Shown here: piece by piece, positions 55,197 to 61,765 of the stretch
Numbering within the stretch: position 1 is the first letter of the stretch
Layout: each line of letters begins with the position of its first letter
Assembly: GCF_000615905.1 (NCBI RefSeq)
Contig: NZ_BAMN01000012.1
Coordinates: 1 to 61,765, forward strand
Direction of reading: 5' to 3'
DNA from: Companilactobacillus nodensis DSM 19682 = JCM 14932 = NBRC 107160
Lineage (GTDB): Bacteria; Bacillota; Bacilli; Lactobacillales; Lactobacillaceae
Length of the DNA stretch: 61,765 bases
Translations under genes and position numbers: made by a program
Notes under the pieces: generated by a model
Databases searched by the model: none
What the model was told of the DNA's origin: nothing
The model's input: the letters and a program-made list of their open reading frames with translations, nothing else

Positions 55197-58100
55197 TTAT
55201 ATACTATTAGTTAAATTCCAATTGATAGTTCCACTATAAGTACCACCAGCAGATACACTATTCAGATCAAGTAGAATTCCATCAGCATCCGACCATTCAT
55301 CATCAACATCTGTCGTTGCAGTGGTGCTGTTCTCTTTCGCATCGATCACGGCCGGATCACCATCTGCATTAATATTCATATTTTTGATGTTGTCATTATC
55401 ATTAGGATCAATGAAGACGATATTTCCATCAAGTATTGCTGCTCCACCGCCATCTGTATTGGTACGAACCATATTACCTGCACTGGCAGTCAGTACCCAC
55501 GGACTATTATAACTATAGACGCTAATGCCCCAATCGCCATCTCGACCAATTAATTCTCTAACACCTGGTGTTGGTTCACATTCTTTGAATTTATAACTGT
55601 CTGCCGTTGATAATTGTGTGTAATTCTTAATTCTTTTACCATTGAAACTTACTTTATTGGACTCTCGGTGGTACGGATCAGTGACATAATACTCGGCATC
55701 AAAGGTTTCCTTCGACTTGTCAATTCCCGTGAAAATACTCCAGAAAATTCCTTCATTCAACTCGTACTCACCTGTTAACCATTGTTCCTTATTAACTATC
55801 TGAAGGGATTGCGTAGATCCATCTACCGTAATCACCCGATGCATTTTAGATAAGTCGTAGCCATACGTAGGATTATCTTTGTAATTAATTTTAGCGGGCA
55901 AGAACAATTTTTGTCCACTTAACGCTGCTACATCTTCTTGACCAGAATTATTCAGAGTAATATCGATATCAGGGACATTGAGCGTGTAGTCGACACTTCC
56001 AGCATAAGGTTTGGTAGCAGTTCCATCTAAGGACTGTATTCTAAACCCAACTTTTAGATTATTTTCACCAACGGTTAATCCTTTCATAAGAGATCCAATC
56101 GGACCTACTGTGAAAGTATAGTGGATTTCAGTATGCTCCTCATTTGTATATTCATAGTCAAAACTACTATTACCCGACATAAAAGTCTGCCAATCTTGAA
56201 CTTCACCAGTTCCATCAGTCAGCCTATATCCATTTGAACTGGAATTATTATCAAATCCGGTAATTTCTAGAGGTTCACTCAATTTGATTGTCCCAGACAT
56301 AGTTTGCTTACCATTATCATTAACATTTATCGTTGACTTATCCGGGGTGACGATCAAACTTATATCAGTCACATTGATCGTATATTCTACCTTATTAGAT
56401 GCAATCGTTTCTATACTGCCATCCGGTGCTTGATACTTGGTATCAACAACCTGAACAACAACCTTATTTTCACCTAATTTGAATCCATTTGATTCACTAG
56501 TAGTTATCGGAATTCTATATTGTCCAGCGGGGCTTTCAGTATCAACACCGAGCTTATTCTTAATACCATTTATCGTGTAATAGATATCCATATCATTATT
56601 AACGATAGTCTTGGCAGGATCAAACTCCATCTTACCTAGTAAGTAAATAAACCCACCATCTATCTGGGAATTAATGGTACCTTGATCGGTCGAGATCGTC
56701 AGTGTTGCTGAAGGTTCTACGATATCGAATTCATCGGTCTGCACATCAGCAATATAGTTCGGCCCTTCCAAAGCAAGATGAGAAATCGGAACTGTCAAAT
56801 TGGCAGCTCCATCTGGAATTGCATTCGCTGTCGCATTCAGCTCGATCTTAACTGACGCCCAATCGGTCGTACTCTTATTATTAAGTGACAACAAATCATA
56901 CGTTAACTTATTGTCAGAAATATTATTCGTCGTCAATGTAACTTCCTTGGTAGTACTACCATCGGCACTCGTGTACGTTGCAGTTCCAATAGTATCACTA
57001 CCATCAGATCCAAAGGTTACATTCTCAGGTAAGTCGATTGTGGCATTAATACCGTCAGCTGATTGCTTACCACCTTGATAATTCAATAAATACTTAAATG
57101 TCAGATCATCGTTAGGATGAACTTTTTTTGTTGTCGGTAATTTGACATCATCGCCATCAAAGGCCGGTGTGGTAGCACCAATTCTTGAATTAGTTGTCTC
57201 ATCCACAACATAAGCACTTGGTTCTGCTTGGACTAGGGCTGGAATCGATTCGAAAACGATAGCTTCAGTTGCGGGAGTATCCTCTCCCGCCGCACTAGTG
57301 AAGCCATAGCGAAGCTTGTTGCTGTCACCTAATTGAAATTCACTAGTATCCAGATCAATCGTGTTGCTATACGGTGTCTGACCTGTTTCATGAACAGAGT
57401 TAGGATTTTGAACACCAGTATCAACACGTTTTAGGTTAATACTGTATTTTAGTTTGGCCATTCCACCTTTTTGAGCAGGCGGTGTATATTCGATTTGTAC
57501 ATGGTGCCAAGCGTCAGTTGGAGCATTTAATCCTCCAAACCATATTTGTTCAGAATTCTTATGTCTCATTTGATACACATTGTGTTTTTGCGTGATAACA
57601 AGCCCCGTCTCAAAAGTCCGCGCAATATTATATGTTGTAGTTCTACCGGGATAATTCCAAGCCAGATGCGGCCATCCATTAGAAACAGAAGTATTCTCGA
57701 TCAACTGGTATGTATCATAAGAATTACCTTGTTATGCTTTGTCGATATCACCTATTGAAGGAGAACCATTTCCACGTGTATCAAACTCCAATGCCCAGCT
57801 TTTTTGAATGGCAGTACTGGCCAAATCACTCAAGTCTTTTCTTTCGGGTTTATCTCCACCCCAAACACCCATCGACTGACCGCCAGCCATGCCATTATTG
57901 TCACCTGCGGCGATTGCATTGGGACCGGAATTTTGTAAAACAAAAGCAGTCCCCTGTGGATTACTATATGAATCACCAAAATATATCCAGAAAGAAAGTG
58001 TCTGCTTCTGGGTAACATCAAGATAGTTATCATTCTCATTATTACTCCAAAGAGAACTAACAGCATCCTTTGTATGAGTATCCGACATCTGTAGAATTGG

Positions 58101-58340
58101 ATAAATACTTGGATCATTCCTATCTTGCTTAGCTATCGGCTTGAATCCAGTGTATTGACCACCGACAAATAAAGCATCGTCCTTGCCTAGATTCTTCAAG
58201 TCGATACCTGATGGAGCAACTGCCATAGCCTGATCGTCATTATAGTATGCCTTAACTGATTTAGCCGACACAAAGAACATCCCTATAACTAATGAAACTG
58301 AGAATACTAAGAGTGATATAATTCTTCTCTTCCCCAACAT
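55197..58340 (-). pseudogene. Giant WxL protein with L-type lectin domain, paralogue 6, interrupted by an in-frame TAA
   Basis: The frame begins at 58340 (GGAGGACACGTT ahead of the ATG) with a signal peptide (MLGKRRIISLLVFSV) and the first half of the lectin domain (LSFWIYFGDSYSNPQGTAFVLQN, GGQSMGVWGGDK, SWALEFDTRGNG). A TAA at 57732-57734 stops it, but the same frame continues from QGNSYDTYQLIENTS to the end (HLAWNYPGR, HHVQIEYTPP, LRYGFTSAAG, then Ig-like modules, WGISVY, WVLTAS, NWNLTNSI). Joined length would be 1047 aa. It is not a frameshift, so either the gene is truly broken or one base is wrong. Confidence 0.85.
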
Positions 58341-58388
58341 AACGTGTCCTCCTATATTGAGTTATGCCACATAACATATGTATAAACA
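58341..58388 (-). promoter_or_regulatory. Leader region shared by lectin paralogues 6 and 7
   Basis: On the plus strand the block CCTCCTATATTGAGTTATGC (58349-58368) is repeated with two changes before paralogue 7 (from about 61697, CCTCCTATATCGAGTTACGC). TGTATAAACA (58379-58388) recurs from paralogues 1 and 2. Confidence 0.5.
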
Positions 58389-58484
58389 TATTATTGCATA
58401 TGTCATATATATTCTTATTCCTATTATTGTAAAAACTTTTATTCTAAAATAAAAGTTTGTATTATTTGACATTTTGTATATAAA

Positions 58485-58516
58485 TAAAAAAATCCTCATG
58501 CTTTCGCATGAAGATT
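58485..58516 (-). terminator. Terminator of lectin paralogue 7
   Basis: The minus-strand stem AATCTTCATGC/GCATGAGGATT with loop GAAA is followed by T6. Confidence 0.88.
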
Positions 58517-58525
58517 TATTTTAAA

Positions 58526-61500
58526 TTATATACTATTTGTTAAGTTCCAATTGATAGTTCCACTATAAGAACCGCCTACCAGCGCACCATTCAGATCAAG
58601 TAAAACACCATTTTCATCTGACCATGCACCACTAACATTCTTTGTTGTGGTGGAACTAGCAGTCTGTTCGTCAATTACAGCCGGATCACCATCTGAACCA
58701 ATGTTCATATTCTTGATATTGGATTCATCCTTTGGATCAACAAAAACAACATCTCCATCAAGAACAATTGCTTCACCACCATCTTCAGTGGAACGAACCA
58801 TATTACTTGAACTTGCCGTCAATACCCAGGGACTATTATAACTATAAACACTAATACCCCAGTCACCTTTTCTACCGACTAATTCTTTGATGTCCGGTGC
58901 AGCATTATGAGCTTCGAATTGATAACTATCAGCTGTAGTCAGCTTAGTATAATTTTTGATACGTTCGACATTGTAATGTACCGTATTAGATTCCCTAAGA
59001 TAAGGATCAGTCACATAATATGAGGCTTCGAAGTTATCCTTCTTATAGTCAAAGCCACTAAAATCAAACAGATTAGTTTTTCCAATCAATTCAGTCTCAC
59101 CACTAAGCCAATTTGACTTGCTTTCTAGCCTTATGGTTCTCTTCACCACATCCAAAGTTACAACCCTATCCATAGATGATAGGTCATATTGATAGTTAGG
59201 ATTGTCTTTGTAATTAAGTTTTGCTGGCAAGAAAAAGTCTTGCCTGATAAGGCAGTTACATCTTCATTGCCAGAATTATCCAAGGTAATATCTATGTCTG
59301 GAACATTAATTTTATAAATTACATCCCCTTCATAAAATTTAACAGGGTTACTATCTTTAGATCCAATTCCAAATGTAAAATCCAGAGAATTTTCTCCTAC
59401 AGTTAATCCTTTTGTCTTTCCAGAATGCATACCAATCGGATTTATCAAAAGTTTATATCTTATCTCAGTATGTTCATCATTTGTATATTCAAATTCAAAG
59501 TTTTCATTACCATCAATTACTTCTTCCCACGTTTGAATGGTCTTATTTCCATCAGTCAAACCATATCCTGTTCTCTTATTATCAAATGTACCTAATTCTG
59601 AATTATCACTTAATTTGATTGTCCCAGAAATAGTTTGCTTACCATTATCAGTAACTGTTCTAGTCTGTTCATCTGGAGTAATAATCAGACTAACGTCAGT
59701 AACATTTACCGTATATTCAAGTTTGTTCGAGGCTATAGTTTCAATACCACCACTACTTGTTTTGTATTTCGTGTCAACAACTTGAACTACAACTTTATTA
59801 TCTCCAACTTTGAATCCATTTGCCTCACTAGTGGTAATTGGGATTGAGTACTGTCCATTAGGACTACCAGTATCAATGCCAGTACGATACTTCTTACCAT
59901 TGACTGTATAATAAATATCCATATCATTATTGTTTATATCTTTCTTACTCTCAAAACTCATTGTACCTGCGAAGTTGACACTCTCATCGACTTTAGAGTC
60001 AAATTTACTTTGATCAGTAGCAATAGTCAAAGTATCAGATGGCTCTACAATCGTAAACTTGTCTGTCTCATCATCTGCAATGAAGTTAGCAGCAGTATAG
60101 TTAACATGTGAAACAGGCACGCTCAATGTTGATACGTCACTCGGAATTATATTGGCAGTCGCATAAAGTTCGATCTTTGCATACGTCAAATCTGAACCAC
60201 CATCATTATTCAATGGTAGTAATTTATGATGCAACACATTATTTTCGTCAATATCTGATTTACTAATTGGTTCCTCAGTTGTTTTTGACCCATCAACACT
60301 TGTATAGATGACCTTACCTATGACATTACTATCATCTGTACTGCCGAATGTTACGTTTGATGGTAAATTGATTGTTGCATTAGCGTCTTTAAGAGATTGC
60401 TGTCCATCTTGGTATTGCAAAAGATACTTGAAAGTTAAATCATCATTGGGATGAACCTTCGAAGTTATTGATAATCCCTTATCATCTTCTTCGACAATAT
60501 TAGGTGTATTACTGGCATTATTATCAATACGAGATTTTGTGGTTTCATCAATTGCATAAGCACTTATTTCAGCCTGTACGACTGCCGGAATTGATTCGAA
60601 AACAATCCAAGTTGTACCAGGATTAATAGTATATGCAATATTATCATATCTCTCTGAATATCCAGTTGAAGCGGTGAATCCAAACCTTAATTTGTTACTA
60701 TCATTTAATTTGAACCTTTCAGTATGGAGATCACTTACAGTTTGATAAACTAACTCCTGACCAGGAACATTTGACCCAGCAGTATTTTTCTTACGTCCAG
60801 TGACATCCTTGGTATTGAAAGAGTATTTAAGAACGGCATCTCCACCTTTTACCGCTGGAGGAGTGTAATCAATCATGACATGATGCCATGAAGAAGCTGG
60901 TTTTACTAAACCTGATAAATCCAAATTTTCAATTCCATTATGTAGTAACTGATATGTCCCTGACTTAATCTGATTGTAGGCATTAGGATCATCTGGATAG
61001 TTCCAACCAGTATGCTGATCATTTATGGATCTTCCCCCAGTGCCATTTACATCTCCAAAGTAAGTGTCAAAAGCATTTCCACGTGGTGACTTAGCTCTAC
61101 CATCAAGATCTTTGTAACCATTACGTTGCTCATCGAATTCTAAGGCCCAACTCTTTTGAATGGCGGTACTGGTCATGGTGGATAGACCTGCATTACTACT
61201 CGACAATTCACTTCCCCAGACACCAAGAGTTTCCCCACCGGAAATATTGGAACCATTCATGGCAATAGCATTTTCTCCACGGTCATCATTTTGCAGAACA
61301 AAGGCCATTCCATCAGCATGGGTGTAGGAGTCCCCAAAATAAACCCAAAAGGATAAATTTTGTTTTTGAGTTACATCAATATAATTAAGAGCATTATTAC
61401 TCCAAACACTGGTTACAGCATTTTGAGTATCGTTATCTGTTAATTGCAACATAGATGGCGTTCCATTATTATCATCAACAATTTTTGGCTTAAAAGACCC

Positions 61501-61689
61501 ACTATATGGACCATTGACAAATAAATCATCACTACTTAAGACATTAAGATCAAGACCAGTTGGTGCGACTTTTTTCGCATCATTGTCATAATAATATGCC
61601 TCAACTTTTGTAGTATTAATAGAAAACATCCCCAAGAACGCCAAAACTGAGAATACTAAGAGTGCTAAAATTCTTCTCTTCCACAACAT
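58526..61689 (-). pseudogene. Giant WxL protein with L-type lectin domain, paralogue 7, frameshifted
   Basis: The frame begins at 61689 (GGAGGG ahead) with MLWKRRILALLVFSV and the lectin domain (about 60-340: LSFWVYFGDSYTHADGMAFVLQND, GGETLGVWGSE, SWALEFDEQRNG, TGWNYPDDP, HHVMIDYTPP, LRFGFTASTG). Ig-like modules match paralogue 6. After VTALSGKTF the frame is lost; adding one T to the run opposite 59232-59236 gives TFFLPAKLNYKDNP, as in paralogue 6, and continues to WGISVY, WVLTAS and NWNLTNSI. The repaired length is 1054 aa. It is the last gene of the window; the array may continue beyond it. Confidence 0.87.
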
Positions 61690-61765
61690 AATATGCCCTC
61701 CTATATCGAGTTACGCCACAGATATGGCAAAAGTGTGTATTATCTTGTGTATATATTATTACATA

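Overview
The window looks like chromosome from a low-GC Lactobacillaceae bacterium. The evidence is KxYKxGKxW signal peptides, WxL and DUF916/DUF3324 surface proteins, SLAP/DUF5776-type repeats, a sufCDSUB operon, and TTG/GTG starts behind strong GGAGG ribosome sites. Companilactobacillus or a close relative is my best guess; this is inference from protein flavour, not from a marker gene.

Layout. (1) 1-3.6 kb: a WxL surface locus on the minus strand, with two WxL-interacting (DUF916/DUF3324) proteins, a small WxL protein carrying an in-frame TAA, and a small YPQTG sortase substrate. (2) 3.7-9.1 kb: housekeeping and accessory genes (GNAT, ribbon-helix-helix protein plus SPFH protein, nitroreductase, thiol peroxidase, membrane-tailed flavodoxin-fold protein, NAD(P)-binding protein), a possible antisense-type RNA locus and a decayed HigBA-like toxin-antitoxin pair. 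(3) 9.2-15.7 kb: three related secreted proteins with KxYKxGKxW signals, BspA-like repeats in a variable centre and a near-constant C-terminal SLAP pair. (4) 15.8-29.8 kb: YitT, a beta-hydroxyacid dehydrogenase, a MazEF module with a divergent small-RNA candidate, DUF805/DUF6440 proteins, a tandem fluoride channel pair, 6-phosphogluconate dehydrogenase, a HTH coiled-coil protein, a CNNM/CorC protein, tandem HesB-like proteins, a HAD phosphatase, a P-type ATPase and a YafQ/DinJ module. Two families of structured intergenic repeats are scattered here. (5) 29.8-35 kb: the sufC-D-S-U-B iron-sulfur operon. (6) 35.2-61.7 kb: one secreted multi-domain protein, then seven consecutive giant paralogues (about 1000-1370 aa) with an L-type lectin domain at the N-terminus and WxL motifs at the C-terminus, all on the minus strand, each followed by its own hairpin.

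How it fits together. WxL proteins are held in the wall by their C-terminal WxL region and work with DUF916/DUF3324 partners, so the lectin array and the locus at the left edge are plausibly one adhesion/glycan-binding system, although about 34 kb separates them. The lectins read as tandem duplication pairs (genes 1/2, 4/5 and 6/7, with gene 3 single), and the members of a pair also share leader sequence.

The two least ordinary things here are these. First, a repeat family of about 125 nt (four full units at three loci) starts exactly at the TAG stop codon of a gene, sits before that gene's terminator, and shows compensatory changes in four helices between copies. Second, two homologous multibranched elements of about 175 nt lie divergently at 23.6-24.1 kb, also with covarying stems.

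Caution on quality. Seven reading frames are broken by what looks like the loss of one base, each repairable by restoring a base in a short single-base run, and one of them is sufU, normally essential. This looks more like uncorrected sequencing error than gene decay. Two further genes have an in-frame TAA instead. No rRNA, tRNA, CRISPR array, phage or transposase was found.
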